Part shown: in pieces, positions 17,899 to 27,532 of the stretch
Layout: every line of letters begins with the position of its first letter
Numbering within the stretch: position 1 is the stretch's first letter
Source of the DNA: Mycetohabitans endofungorum
GTDB taxonomy: Bacteria; Pseudomonadota; Gammaproteobacteria; Burkholderiales; Burkholderiaceae
Assembly (NCBI RefSeq): GCF_037477895.1
Contig: NZ_CP132745.1
Coordinates: 496,001-560,000 of the forward strand
Direction: 5' to 3'
Length of the DNA stretch: 64,000 bases
The notes under the pieces: generated by a model
Told to the model about the DNA's origin: nothing
What the model saw: only the letters and a program-made list of their open reading frames with translations
Databases searched by the model: none
Made by a program: the position numbers and the translations under genes

Positions 17899-18702
17899 AT
17901 GAACGCCAGTCTTAACGCATCAATGACACTCAAGGAGAGTCTGGAACAGGCAATACGCGACAACACGTTCCGGCTACGCTATCAACCCCAGGTCGATCTG
18001 ACCAGCGGCTGGATAGAAGGGGCCGTCGTATCGCTGTATTGGCCGGCCCCGGACGGCGAGCCGATCGCCCACTCGGCCCTGCTAAGCGCCGCGCACGACA
18101 GCGAGATCGCGATCGAGCTAGGCGAGTGGATGCTACGCCAGGCCTGCCAGCAAAACTACGAGTGGCAGCAGGCTGGTCTGCCGCCGATTCGTGTCGCAGT
18201 GCCGATCCCCGCTGCGCTATTCCGCGTGCAGGACGTTGCGCAACGCGTGGGAGCGATCTTGCAGCAGGCGCAGTTGCATGGACGCTACCTGGAACTGGAC
18301 ATCGCGGAAACGGCATTGCTCGAGGATTTGACCCATGCTGATGCGGCGCTGTCCGCGCTGCATGCGCTGCAGGTCCAGAGCACCGTCACGGACGTGGGTT
18401 TTCGCGCGCAGGGTGACGAGCACCTAGCCACGCTACCATTGGACCGGATCAAGCTCGATGGCGCGTTAGTGTCGCCATCGGCCAAGGCGCGCACCGGCGA
18501 GACACTCGCCAGGCTGCTAGTGGCACATGCGCACTCCACCGGCCTAAAGATCGCCGTCTATGGCGTTAACAGTTTCGAACAATTTGAGTTTTTTCGGCAT
18601 CTCGAATGCTTTGAGATGGTCGGCAATTTCTATTATCGTCCGATCGACAGCGCCATGATGTCGCAACTGCTCAACCGCGAATCGAAACCGCCATTGCTCT
18701 GA
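17899..18702 (+). CDS. Degenerate EAL-domain protein, probably not a phosphodiesterase
   Basis: A 267-residue stand-alone EAL fold with no membrane segment or GGDEF partner. The fold is recognisable from FRLRYQPQVDLTSGWIEGA, GEWMLRQACQQ, LELDIAETALLEDL, LDRIKLDGALV and FEMVGNFYYRPI. The key catalytic positions are altered: the EAL box reads AVVSLYW, DDFGTGYSS reads TDVGFRAQG, and the QGYYF loop reads VGNFYY. Loss of the metal-binding acids suggests it no longer hydrolyses cyclic di-GMP and may bind it or act through protein contacts. The start at 17899 has only a distant GAGG; ATG at 17920 is an alternative. Confidence 0.8.
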   Translation: MNASLNASMTLKESLEQAIRDNTFRLRYQPQVDLTSGWIEGAVVSLYWPAPDGEPIAHSALLSAAHDSEIAIELGEWMLRQACQQNYEWQQAGLPPIRVAVPIPAALFRVQDVAQRVGAILQQAQLHGRYLELDIAETALLEDLTHADAALSALHALQVQSTVTDVGFRAQGDEHLATLPLDRIKLDGALVSPSAKARTGETLARLLVAHAHSTGLKIAVYGVNSFEQFEFFRHLECFEMVGNFYYRPIDSAMMSQLLNRESKPPLL

Positions 18703-18777
18703 GATGTTCAACCGATCCGCGCAAGTTGTGCGAAGATGCGACAATCGGAAACTTGCAACGCGTTTCGGAGCTGCAAC

Positions 18778-20187
18778 ATGGGCAAGCAGGCCATTGGCGT
18801 GATCGGACTCGCGGTCATGGGTCGCAATCTGGCATTGAATATCGAAAGCCGCGGCTACGCGGTATCGGTCTACAACCGCACGCGTGAGCGCACTGACGCG
18901 TTGATCACGGCATTCCCAGATCGCAAGCTGGTCCCGACTTATACGTTGCAAGCGTTTGTCGAATCGCTCGAAACGCCGCGACGTATTCTACTAATGGTCA
19001 AGGCCGGCGCGCCGACCGACGACACCATTGCTGCGCTCAAGCCGCTGCTGGGTCGGGGGGACGTGCTGATCGACGGCGGCAATACCCATTTCACCGACAC
19101 GATGCGCCGCCATCGCGAACTGGCCGACGCTGGCTTGCATTTCATCGGCGCTGGCGTGTCGGGTGGCGAACAAGGCGCGCTGCACGGCCCGTCGATCATG
19201 CCGGGCGGGCCGCGTGACGCATACGAGCGTGTCAAACCGATCCTCACGCGCATTGCCGCGCGTGCCGGTGATGGTGAGCCATGTGTCGCGTACATGGGGC
19301 CGGACGGCGCCGGCCATTATGTGAAAATGGTCCATAACGGCATCGAGTACGGTGACATGCAGTTGATCGCCGAAAGCTATGCCGTACTCAAGCATGTCGC
19401 GGGCTTATCCAACGCGCAATTGCGCGACGTGTACGCGCAGTGGAACGAAGGCGAGCTTGACAGCTACCTGATCGATATCACGTCCAAAATCTTCGCGCGC
19501 AAGGATGACGAGACCGGCCAAGATCTGGTCGATGTCGTGCTTGACCGCGCCGCGCAGAAAGGTACTGGCAAATGGACTAGCCAGAACGCACTGGATCTGA
19601 GCGTGCCATTGCAATTGATCACCGAGTCGGTGTTCGCCCGTATGCTGTCCTCGCTCAAATCCGAGCGGGTGACGGCCAGCCGCCAACTGAGCGGCCCGTC
19701 GCCGCGCGCGCTGGCGGGCGCGCGCGAGCCGTTCGTCGAGGCCGTCCGGCGCGCGCTGTATCTGAGCAAGGTGATTTCGTACGCACAAGGGTTTGCGCAA
19801 TTGCGTGCCGCATCCGATGAATATGGATGGGATTTGCCATATGGCACGATCGCACGCATTTTCCGCGCCGGCTGCATCATCCGCGCGCGCTTCCTGCAAA
19901 AGATCACCGACACATATGCGCAGGATCCGGCGCTAGCCAACCTGTTGCTCGCACCCTATTTCCGCGATGTCGCCGCACAATACCAGGCGGCGCTGCGCGA
20001 AGTTGTGATTGCGGCGGTGCAAGCCGGTGTGCCGGTGCCGGCGTTCGCGTCGGCGATTGCGTATTTCGACGCGTACCGCGCCGAAACATTGCCGGCGAAC
20101 CTAATCCAGGCGCAGCGCGACTGCTTCGGCGCCCATACGTTCGAGCGCATCGACAAACCCGGCAGTTTCCACGCCCGTTGGATATAG
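18778..20187 (+). CDS. gnd: 6-phosphogluconate dehydrogenase, decarboxylating
   Basis: Oxidises 6-phosphogluconate to ribulose 5-phosphate and CO2 with NADP+ in the pentose phosphate pathway. The 469-residue product has the Rossmann start [39 protein letters not shown], the catalytic [10 protein letters not shown] stretch and the C-terminal helical domain ending [13 protein letters not shown]. Length and motifs match the classical dimeric enzyme. ATG at 18778 has GGAG nine bases upstream and gives the conserved N-terminus. It is likely a single-gene unit. Confidence 0.95.
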   Translation: MGKQAIGVIGLAVMGRNLALNIESRGYAVSVYNRTRERTDALITAFPDRKLVPTYTLQAFVESLETPRRILLMVKAGAPTDDTIAALKPLLGRGDVLIDGGNTHFTDTMRRHRELADAGLHFIGAGVSGGEQGALHGPSIMPGGPRDAYERVKPILTRIAARAGDGEPCVAYMGPDGAGHYVKMVHNGIEYGDMQLIAESYAVLKHVAGLSNAQLRDVYAQWNEGELDSYLIDITSKIFARKDDETGQDLVDVVLDRAAQKGTGKWTSQNALDLSVPLQLITESVFARMLSSLKSERVTASRQLSGPSPRALAGAREPFVEAVRRALYLSKVISYAQGFAQLRAASDEYGWDLPYGTIARIFRAGCIIRARFLQKITDTYAQDPALANLLLAPYFRDVAAQYQAALREVVIAAVQAGVPVPAFASAIAYFDAYRAETLPANLIQAQRDCFGAHTFERIDKPGSFHARWI

Positions 20188-20322
20188 CAGCACCGCTTTG
20201 TCACAGCGCCGCGTGTGCCATGCCGCCCTACCGCAGCGTACACGCAGCCGTTCCTGTTGATCGATTGTTCTATATTCATGCTGCGTAACGCTGTTTCGCC
20301 CCAGCCGTCATTTTGCCTACCC

Positions 20323-20358
20323 GGCTCGTGCTACATCGGAGGCTCGTGCTACATCGGA
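20323..20358 (+). repeat. Perfect 18-bp tandem duplication before the MFS gene
   Basis: GGCTCGTGCTACATCGGA occurs twice head to tail. The second copy runs into GGCCGGGGATG, so each copy ends by forming a CGGAGG ribosome-site-like sequence. Only the second lies at a usable distance from the ATG at 20367. Confidence 0.85.
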
Positions 20359-20366
20359 GGCCGGGG

Positions 20367-21779
20367 ATGAACGATCCACGACTCGACCTCAACGTGGCGA
20401 CGGCAATGCCCAGAACGACAGCCTCTGACACGGTTGCGTCCGAGCTATCGGCAAAGCCTATGTCGAACGCACCGCCGGATCCGCCAGCCGATCCGGCGCA
20501 GGATGTCCCGCTGGAACCCCCGCCCGCGCCGCCGCCCTCCGAGGCAGCCGCGCGTCAATGGCACGACCTGCCGCGCCCCGCCGTTCAACCGGATCCGACC
20601 GGTGCATTGCTGCGTTCACTATCCGGCCTGCTTGCCGCGTACGCGGTGCTGATGATCGGCAACGGACTATTCACAACGCTGATCCCGATCCGGATGCTGC
20701 ATGCGGGACTGTCTACGGTCGCGGTCGGGCTCGTGCAGTCGTGCTACTACGTAGGATTTGTCGCAGGGGCCGTGACCAACAGCCGGCTGATTGAGCGCAT
20801 CGGCCAGCATCGGGCGTTCGTTGCCTTTTCGGCTGGCGCGGCGCTGACTGCGCTCGCATTCGGCACGTTCGACTCACCGTGGATCAGCGGCGCACTGCGC
20901 TTTTGCAGCGGTGTTGCGTTCATGGGCGTCTACGCGTGCGTCGAGAGCTGGCTCAACGGCGCGGTTCCGAACGCAATGCGCGGCCGGGTATTCTCGACGT
21001 ACCTGGCGATCACGTACCTAGGCGTCGGTGCGGGGCAGTTCCTGCTGGACATAGCCGGTGCATCCGGCGGGCGCAACCTGCTGATCGTCGGTGCGCTGTT
21101 TGTCGGCGCCATCCTGCCCGTCACGCTGCTGGAAGGCTGGCCAGTGCACGTGTTCGAGGATCGGGCCGGCGTGCGCCGCCCCCGCTCATGGATCGGCCAT
21201 GCGATCGACCTGTGGCGCGACACGCCATTAGCGATTCCCGGTTGCATCTGCGCCGGGTTGCTGTCCGGCGCGTTTTATTCGATGACCCCAGTGTTCCTGA
21301 CCGGCATCGGCTTTTCAGTTAGCGAACTGTCGCACTTCATGGGCATTGTGCTGATCGGCGCATTGCTGTCGCAATGGCCGATCGGCAAGCTATCGGACCG
21401 CATCGAACGTCGCGTGCTGGTGTTTCACCTCGCGGTGCTGGCCGCAACCCTTAGTGCATCGTTGATCATCGTGCGCGTGCATTGGTTTGTCGGCATCGCG
21501 ACGCTCGTGTATGTCGCTGCGGCGTTCACCCTTTACGGTCTCATCGTCTCCTACGTGAATGATCATATCGACGCAAACCGACGCATTGCGATCAGTGCGA
21601 CGCTGTTGATCCTGTTTTCGATCGGCGGACTGTCAGGGCCGACAATTGCGTCTGTGGCGATGACCGTGCTTGGACCGAGCGGCCTGTTCGTGTTCAATGC
21701 CGCAACGGCTGCCCTGCTTGCCTATGCGGCACGCCGGTCGATCACCGGCGGACGGGCAACGCGGTCCGGGACGCCGTGA
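20367..21779 (+). CDS. Major facilitator superfamily transporter (YcaD-like)
   Basis: A 470-residue inner-membrane transporter. The first ~80 residues are a Pro/Ala-rich cytoplasmic tail. About twelve hydrophobic segments follow, with the MFS loop signatures SRLIERIGQHRAF and KLSDRIERR after helices 2 and 8. The pattern and the conserved FMGVYACVESWLNG stretch resemble the YcaD subgroup, whose substrate is unknown. ATG at 20367 follows CGGAGG with six-base spacing. The 3' end overlaps antisense with a truncated toxin gene, marking a rearrangement endpoint. Confidence 0.85.
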   Translation: MNDPRLDLNVATAMPRTTASDTVASELSAKPMSNAPPDPPADPAQDVPLEPPPAPPPSEAAARQWHDLPRPAVQPDPTGALLRSLSGLLAAYAVLMIGNGLFTTLIPIRMLHAGLSTVAVGLVQSCYYVGFVAGAVTNSRLIERIGQHRAFVAFSAGAALTALAFGTFDSPWISGALRFCSGVAFMGVYACVESWLNGAVPNAMRGRVFSTYLAITYLGVGAGQFLLDIAGASGGRNLLIVGALFVGAILPVTLLEGWPVHVFEDRAGVRRPRSWIGHAIDLWRDTPLAIPGCICAGLLSGAFYSMTPVFLTGIGFSVSELSHFMGIVLIGALLSQWPIGKLSDRIERRVLVFHLAVLAATLSASLIIVRVHWFVGIATLVYVAAAFTLYGLIVSYVNDHIDANRRIAISATLLILFSIGGLSGPTIASVAMTVLGPSGLFVFNAATAALLAYAARRSITGGRATRSGTP

Positions 21780-21973
21780 GATCGGGTTGCCTGCGGTTTG
21801 TCACCGCGGTGGCGGATCAACTCTACGCCGCGCCGCAGTTCGGCCACCGTCACCACGGACAAATATAGACCGGTATCTTCCAGGGCCGCCTGCCAGAAAA
21901 ACGCCATGACGCCCGGATCTGCTTGTTCCCGCTTGCGTACCTCGCTGATGACGTTGGTGTCAACCCAATACAT
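21722..21973 (-). pseudogene. FitB/VapC-type PIN toxin, truncated
   Basis: PIN-domain ribonuclease toxins cut RNA using a cluster of acidic residues. The N-terminal half is present: MYWVDTNVISEVRKREQADP with the first catalytic Asp, then LYLSVVTVAELRRGVE. After about residue 63 the frame runs into antisense of the MFS gene (VPDRVARPP...), so the later catalytic acids are lost. Probably inactive. Confidence 0.7.
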
Positions 21974-22193
21974 GCGCTGCCTTGCCATCGTCGCACCGGG
22001 CAAAGTCCGCGTCCTTTCCCACGCTCGGAATACTCATGAGGGCTTGCGCAAAGGTCCTGCGCTGCGGCCTGCGCAACGCCTGCGCCAGGATCTCGCGATG
22101 CTCCGCCTCGGCGCTGCGGCCGTGTGCTGCGGCCCGCTCGCGCAGACTTTGGACCAGCGCGTCGTCTACGTTGCGCACCAGTAAATTTGCCAT
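21960..22193 (-). CDS. FitA-type ribbon-helix-helix antitoxin
   Basis: DNA-binding antitoxin that would cap the PIN toxin and repress the pair. The 77 residues open with MANLLVRNVDDALVQSLRER followed by GRSAEAEHREIL, the standard FitA ribbon-helix-helix pattern. The C-terminal toxin-binding arm includes SVGKDADFAR. A strong GGAGG precedes ATG at 22193. It overlaps the toxin start, the usual antitoxin-first operon. With the toxin truncated, the antitoxin is an orphan. Confidence 0.75.
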   Translation of the reverse strand: MANLLVRNVDDALVQSLRERAAAHGRSAEAEHREILAQALRRPQRRTFAQALMSIPSVGKDADFARCDDGKAAHVLG

Positions 22194-22336
22194 GTTTCAC
22201 CTCCCGCTTTCCATTGCTATCAACGATAGCGTTCGCCGCGAGAGTTGCAAGCACGGCTAGCGCCAGGGTAATCAATTTTTTGCATCATGTTAGGAGCCCT
22301 TTTGAGACGCGCGTAAAACCGTTTGAGGCTGGTGGA

Positions 22337-22518
22337 ATGCCGTCCACCGACTTACTCCAGACGTGCGCAGAAACTACGGCAATTCGCCGCTGCGATGGCG
22401 TCGATGCAGTTCACCGATCGATCCGGTCATACACGATGCGATCCAGCGTCACGAAGGAAGCCTCGGTGCGCTGCTCGCCTGCACCGAAGCGATGGAAACG
22501 CAAAACGAGGCTAATTAA
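22337..22518 (+). pseudogene. Small gene with frameshifts
   Basis: Coherent protein can be read only by changing frame: MPSTDLLQTCAE, then KLRQFAAAMASMQFTD, then VIHDAIQRHEGSLGALLACT...EAN and a stop. The pieces read as one roughly 65-residue helical protein broken by two small indels. No family is recognised. It fills the gap between the toxin-antitoxin remnant and the AtuA operon. Confidence 0.35.
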
Positions 22519-22832
22519 ACATCCTTTGGGTCTTCGAGATCCAAGTCGAGCAACGCGCTGCTCAGCGACTTGCCATGGGCGTCCAGCGCAAGCGATCGGG
22601 TCACCCCGCCACCCAGTGCGTGTTGGGCAACAAAATTGAACGCTGCGATATTGGGCAAATCGTATCGGACGACGTCGCCAAGTACTACATCCTGTAGGTG
22701 CGTTTTCACCCGTTCGGCCGTCAGCGTCTGACGCAGATACTCATAGTGGCGACTGTCATAGCATATGACCGATATGTTTAACGTATCTCCCTTGTCACCC
22801 GTGCGCGAGTGGGCGAGGTTGCGCAACTTCAT
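22515..22832 (-). CDS. AtuA-like C-terminal-domain protein
   Basis: A 105-residue protein opening MKLRNLAHSRTGDKGDTLNI, which matches the ferredoxin-like fold domain fused to the end of AtuA in some bacteria and encoded separately here. It starts one base after the stop of the larger AtuA-family gene, so the two are translated together and probably form a complex. The role is unknown beyond that association. Confidence 0.8.
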   Translation of the reverse strand: MKLRNLAHSRTGDKGDTLNISVICYDSRHYEYLRQTLTAERVKTHLQDVVLGDVVRYDLPNIAAFNFVAQHALGGGVTRSLALDAHGKSLSSALLDLDLEDPKDV

Positions 22833-22833
22833 T

Positions 22834-24192
22834 TTACGCCTCCACAAATTCGAATGTCGGTCGCACGTGCGCTCTTGGTAACAAGATCGATTGCACAGCG
22901 AGCACTTCCCGCGTTGCCTTGGTCGCACCCCCACCGCCTGCAGGACCATTGGTATAAAGCGTCTCAACCTCGTTGCCGATGCATGCTGCGTCCGCTAACG
23001 AAGCGGTCCGTCCCGCGACGCGTACACGGACCTCGTATGGTTCGCCGCCGCGTGCGCCGGCGCTCGGACCATGCAGTGCGTCAACACCAATCAGGTCAAA
23101 GCGCAGCTCGCGAGTCTGGACGCCCCTGAGTTGCAGACGTTCTCGAACGATATCCAGTGCGACACGCGCCCGCCCGAGTGCACCCGGGCCGCCGTATGAC
23201 ATCTGCCCTTCTCCGATAAAGCCATCCGCATAGGCTACCGAGACCTTCAGTGTATCGGTACGCGCAGTACCACGGCCTCCTGCTATGCGGACGCGGTCGG
23301 GAGCTTCTTCGAATACGCGGACCCCGGTAAAATCTGCCACGACGTCAGGCTGCAGGTAGCGACTCGGGTCGTGTATCTCATAAAGCAATTGTTCCTTGCA
23401 CGTCGCCTCGGTTACGCAACCGCCGGCATCAGCAACCTTCGTCATGACGGCCGTTCCGTCGGGCTCGACCTCCGCGATGGGGAACCCCAGGCGGGCGAGA
23501 TCGGGCACGTCCTTGAAACCGGGGTCGGCAAAGTAGCCGCCCGTAACATGACCCGCGCACTCGAGCAAATGCCCGACGACGGTGCCTCGTCCGAGCCTGT
23601 CCCAATCATTCATGTCCCAGCCGAACTCGTAGATCAACGGCGCGGTGAAAAGCGCAGGATCGGCGACGCGGCCCGTCAGCACGATATCGGCGCCGGCCGT
23701 CAATGCATCGACGATGGGTGCCGCTCCCAGATAAGCATTCGCTGAAACGAGCCGCTCGGCATACGATGTCACACTATCGCCCGACTCCTCGAAATAAAAA
23801 TCGCCCTGCCGCACGAGGGCAAGCACGTCGTCTCCGGTGACTGCGGCAATCCTTAAACCGTGCAAACCTAGTGAGCGCGCAATCTGAGCGGTCCTGCGTG
23901 CAGCGGCAACCGGATTGGCTGCGCCCATATTGGAGATGATTTGCACGCCATTGCGCACAGCGACAGGCAGAACCGCCGTCATGCGAGCATCGAGCAACGG
24001 GTCGTAGCCCCGTTCAGGGTTGTCACGCCGCATCTGCTGCGCAATCGCGATAGTTCGCTCGGCGAGGCATTCAAATACGAGATAGTCCAGCGCACCATGC
24101 GCCGCCAGTTCGACAGCGGGTTCTATTCGATCGCCCGAATATCCGGCACCCGCCCCGATTCGCACACAGCGCCGTTGATGAATTACAGCCAT
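22834..24192 (-). CDS. AtuA family (DUF1446) protein
   Basis: A 452-residue cytoplasmic protein of the acyclic terpene utilisation AtuA family. It starts VIHQRRCVRIGAGAGYSGDR and includes DYLVFECLAERT, ISNMGAANP, TGRVADPALF and a glycine-rich C-terminus (NGPAGGGGATK). The family's biochemical activity is not established. It is the middle gene of a minus-strand operon after a CitMHS transporter and before the small AtuA-like partner. This suggests uptake and breakdown of an organic acid rather than terpene use. Confidence 0.85.
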   Translation of the reverse strand: MAVIHQRRCVRIGAGAGYSGDRIEPAVELAAHGALDYLVFECLAERTIAIAQQMRRDNPERGYDPLLDARMTAVLPVAVRNGVQIISNMGAANPVAAARRTAQIARSLGLHGLRIAAVTGDDVLALVRQGDFYFEESGDSVTSYAERLVSANAYLGAAPIVDALTAGADIVLTGRVADPALFTAPLIYEFGWDMNDWDRLGRGTVVGHLLECAGHVTGGYFADPGFKDVPDLARLGFPIAEVEPDGTAVMTKVADAGGCVTEATCKEQLLYEIHDPSRYLQPDVVADFTGVRVFEEAPDRVRIAGGRGTARTDTLKVSVAYADGFIGEGQMSYGGPGALGRARVALDIVRERLQLRGVQTRELRFDLIGVDALHGPSAGARGGEPYEVRVRVAGRTASLADAACIGNEVETLYTNGPAGGGGATKATREVLAVQSILLPRAHVRPTFEFVEA

Positions 24193-24213
24193 GGCATGAT
24201 TCTCAGTGAAGGC

Positions 24214-25533
24214 TTACAAGGGGAAAACACCCAATACAACAGCGGCGACAGTCATGACAATCGATGTGCCGAATAGCAAAGGGAAGGTAAACTTTTGATG
24301 ATCGGCGAGATCGATACCGCACAGTCCGATCACAAGGAATGTCGCTGGCGTAAGCGGGCTAACGGGAAAGCCTGTGGTCATTTGCCCGAGCAACGCTGCC
24401 TGCCCGACCTGCACTGCCGGCACACCCAGTTGCCCTGCCACTTCTGCGACGACAGGTAACACGCCAAAATAGAACGAATCAGGGTCAAACAACATGCTCA
24501 TCGGCATCGCGAGGAGCCCCAGCGTAAACGGGATGTGGCTAGACATCTCTTGAGGCACAAGATTGACGGTGGACTGTGCCATCGCCTTGAGCATGCCGCT
24601 ACCTTGCAACACGCCGGTAAAAACGCCTGCCGCCAATAAAACACCCGCCATCATCAATGCAGCTCGCGCATGCGCATCCACACGCTTACGCTGCATCTCC
24701 ATGTTCGGATAGTTGACCGATAGAACAATACATAGTCCAACCATGAAGACGATCGCGGGCGGGATCTTGTCACCTATTAGCACCAACGTGCCAAGCACGC
24801 ACAAAGTCAACACGACGTTGAACCAAAAATACTTGGGGCGGCGAATTTCGCTTTCCTCCCGCGTGAGCTTGCGCTCTGGCATCGGCCCTGAGTTGTTAAC
24901 CCAAGCGGATCCGAGCCGTTTCTCCTCGCGGCGACCTAGTAGATATGCGATGCCAAATACGAACACCAGCCCCACCACCTGCACGGGTATAAGCGGGTTG
25001 AAAAGCGACGACACTGGCAGATGCAAAGAAGCGGATGCGCGGATCGTGGGTCCGGTCCACGGCAAAAAATTCACGCCCGCCGCCATCGATACGGCTGCCG
25101 CCAGCACACGACGATCCATCTTCAAGCGATCGTAAAGTGGCAGCATCGCTGGGATCGTCACGAGAAAACACACGGCTCCTGAGCCATCGAGATGAATCAG
25201 TAATGCCAGTAGTGTCGTTCCCATGACAATGCGTGTTGGCTTCGTGCCAACCATCTTCAGAATGCGATCAATAATTGGATCGAGCATGCCAGCGTCCGTC
25301 ACCGTCCCGAAATAGAGAATCGCAAATACGAACATGCCCACCACCGGCGCCATATTCCTTAAGCCGCCAATCACGAACTCGCAAGTCTGCCACCCGAAGC
25401 CGCCAAGCAGTGATGCCGCAATAGGCACCACAATCAGCGCTACCAACGGCGACATTCGCTTCGAGAGGATGGCGGCGAGCAAAACCACAATGGTGGCGAA
25501 CCCCAGTAACGGCAGCATGTATTCGATCCCCAA
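24214..25533 (-). CDS. CitMHS-family citrate/organic acid transporter
   Basis: A 439-residue membrane protein with about a dozen hydrophobic segments. Features typical of the CitMHS family are RMSPLVALIVVPIAASLLGG near the start, HLDGSGAVCFLVTIPAMLPL, VNFLPWTGPTIRAS and TGFPVSPLTPATFL. Members import metal-citrate or related dicarboxylates with protons. It is the first gene of an operon with the two AtuA-family genes (21-base gap). The 200 bases upstream are AT-rich and should hold its promoter. Confidence 0.85.
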   Translation of the reverse strand: MGIEYMLPLLGFATIVVLLAAILSKRMSPLVALIVVPIAASLLGGFGWQTCEFVIGGLRNMAPVVGMFVFAILYFGTVTDAGMLDPIIDRILKMVGTKPTRIVMGTTLLALLIHLDGSGAVCFLVTIPAMLPLYDRLKMDRRVLAAAVSMAAGVNFLPWTGPTIRASASLHLPVSSLFNPLIPVQVVGLVFVFGIAYLLGRREEKRLGSAWVNNSGPMPERKLTREESEIRRPKYFWFNVVLTLCVLGTLVLIGDKIPPAIVFMVGLCIVLSVNYPNMEMQRKRVDAHARAALMMAGVLLAAGVFTGVLQGSGMLKAMAQSTVNLVPQEMSSHIPFTLGLLAMPMSMLFDPDSFYFGVLPVVAEVAGQLGVPAVQVGQAALLGQMTTGFPVSPLTPATFLVIGLCGIDLADHQKFTFPLLFGTSIVMTVAAVVLGVFPL

Positions 25534-25756
25534 TTTTTCTTTTGATCACAGGTCTAGGGTAGATCGATTGCATCGATAGATCAATTGAAATGATTTGATT
25601 GCAGCATTCATAAAACGCAATGGATAGGAAGCTTCGCGACATGGAGTAGTTGATTACAAACGCACACTCTCTAGGGGATGGGTCGCACGGGGTAATCCAC
25701 CCCAAAAAACCGGTGGGAACAGAAGTAGAATTTTCTCGTTAAGAGAGTTCTACGCA

Positions 25757-26023
25757 ATGAAGAAGTCGAGATTCACGGACAGCCAGATCATGGAGGCGCT
25801 CAAGCGCGTGGAGGCAGGGCTGGCGGTACTGGATCTGTGCCGAGAGCTGGGCATTAGCACGGCGACGTTCTACAAGTGGCGCTCGAAGTACGGCGGCATG
25901 GACGTGTCGCTGATGGCGCGGATGAAGGAACTGGAGGTCGAGAATGCCCGGCTGCGCAAGATGTATGTCGAGGAGAAGATCAAGGCCGAAATCGTTTCGG
26001 AGGCACTCGCAAAAAAAGACTGA
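25757..26023 (+). CDS. IS3-family transposase OrfA
   Basis: An 88-residue helix-turn-helix protein with a leucine-zipper end (KELEVENARLRKMYVEEKIK). It starts MKKSRFTDSQIMEALKRVEA, typical of the IS407 branch of IS3. An A7 run near 26011-26017, just before the stop, is the expected slippage site for making the OrfAB fusion. The same sequence recurs at 44509. Confidence 0.85.
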   Translation: MKKSRFTDSQIMEALKRVEAGLAVLDLCRELGISTATFYKWRSKYGGMDVSLMARMKELEVENARLRKMYVEEKIKAEIVSEALAKKD

Positions 26024-26560
26024 GGCCATCTCGCCGGCGCGAGATGGCCATGCACGCGGTGTCCAGCCGAGGCATATCGATCCGGCTGGCATGTGAGGCG
26101 TTTGGGATCAGCCAGAGCTGCTATCGGTACGCCGGCCTGCGCAATGCCGAGAACGAGGAGATTGCGAACTGGCTGCTGCGTCTGACCGACAACCACCGGA
26201 ACTGGGGCTTCGGGCTGTGCTTCCTGTACCTGCGCAATGTGAAGGGTTTGGGCTGGAATCACAAGCGCGTGTACCGGATCTATCGCGAACTGGAGTTGAA
26301 CCTGCGGATCAAGCCACGCAAGCGGCTAGTCCGGCAGGTTCCGGAACCGCTGTCGGTGCCCACTGCCGTCAACCAGGTCTGGTCGATGGACTTCATGCAC
26401 GACCTACTGACCGACAGACGCAGCATCCGGCTGTTTAACGTGATCGACGACTTCAACCGCGAAGCGCTTGGCATCGAGATCGACTTCTCGCTGCCCTCGC
26501 AGCGGGTGATCCGTGCGCTGCGGCAGATCATCAGCTGGCTGCTTTCATCCCCCGTACTAC
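26018..26560 (+). pseudogene. IS3-family OrfB, truncated
   Basis: Integrase-type transposase reading RPSRRREMAMHAVSS through WSMDFMHDLLTD (first catalytic Asp) and DFNREALGIEIDFSLPSQR. Identity stops near RALRQIISW, and the frame then runs into unrelated sequence, so the last Asp/Glu of the DDE triad are gone. The element cannot move by itself. Confidence 0.8.
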
Positions 26561-26586
26561 CGGTTCGTCTCCCGACATTGATCGTT

Positions 26587-27015
26587 TTAGCGTGGGATAA
26601 ACAAGGCAGGGCTTACATCGAAAAACTTGCCCAACTTGCCCGCTAGCGTCGCACTGATCTTTCGCTTACCTGCCAGAATTGCGGAAAGGTTGCTTTGGGG
26701 CACCACCTCCGACAGATCTTCCTGTTTAAGCCGGCGCACGCCCATCAAGAATTTTAGCGCGTCTTTAGGTTCGGCCGCCTCGATTGAATAGCGCACCTGC
26801 TCATATCTCGAAACCAGATCACTGACAAGGTCAAGTAAGCCGGATAGAGGATGCTCCTCATCATCTCCTGCAACGTCCAGCAGCGCATTCATCAACGCGA
26901 CCATATGATCATAGTCCGCATCGCCGTGGATAGGGTGCAGGTGCGCCATCGCATCAAAAGTTTGCCACGATGCCTGGATCGCTTGAATGTTGAAGTGCGT
27001 ATGCGTGCCTTGCAT
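26587..27015 (-). CDS. higA: HigA-type antitoxin
   Basis: A 142-residue antitoxin. The N-terminal part holds HGDADYDHMVALMNALLD, and the C-terminal helix-turn-helix (VRRLKQEDLSEVVPQSNLSAIL) binds the operator. It starts ATG at 27015, two bases after the HigB stop, giving the toxin-first order typical of HigBA. It probably neutralises and co-represses with HigB. Confidence 0.8.
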   Translation of the reverse strand: MQGTHTHFNIQAIQASWQTFDAMAHLHPIHGDADYDHMVALMNALLDVAGDDEEHPLSGLLDLVSDLVSRYEQVRYSIEAAEPKDALKFLMGVRRLKQEDLSEVVPQSNLSAILAGKRKISATLAGKLGKFFDVSPALFIPR

Positions 27016-27017
27016 GA

Positions 27018-27315
27018 TTACACCTTGCCTTTGTGATAGAGCTTGGTCCAGTCGTCATATTCCCGATGCGTCATAACTTTCTGAACAAACACCTTTTTGA
27101 ATCTGTATCGAACAATGACTACCACGCGATAGTTGTTCCCGCCGACATCAAAGACGACATAAGGCGGTACGTAGTCGGCTGAGTTAAAAAGCGCCCGGAC
27201 ATGGTTGAAATCTTTAAACTCAGCATGCTCCACCACTGAGTGCCATTGCCGTAACACCTGTTCTGCCTCCGGATGTTTTTGCCTCGTGCTGCGCGCGGTA
27301 ATCAAAAAAAAACAT
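27018..27315 (-). CDS. higB: HigB-type mRNA interferase, with a frameshifted start
   Basis: A RelE-fold toxin that cuts mRNA at the ribosome. Readable residues include RQKHPEAEQVLRQWHSVVEH, PPYVVFDVGGNNYRVVV and KVFVQKVMTHREYDDW, matching the HigB family over its whole length. The expected N-terminus (MFFLITA) would start at ATG 27315, but nine T follow that ATG where eight are needed. The ATG is therefore out of frame. In-frame translation would need a TTG at 27338 or slippage on the T tract. Confidence 0.75.
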
Positions 27316-27532
27316 CGTCCTGGCTGATCACGCAACAACTTTTCATATTAACGCTCAATCTATGCGCGACGCAACATCGCTATCGGCACCACGAAACGAT
27401 TTCTACAGCATTTGTCGAATCGACCATGAGTTATATGGTCAACAAGCGTTTTGCGAACCCAATCATCGTGCACAGCGTGACAGGAGCGGCACGGGATTTT
27501 TGGCACACGTGACGGGAAACGCCGTGGCCAGG

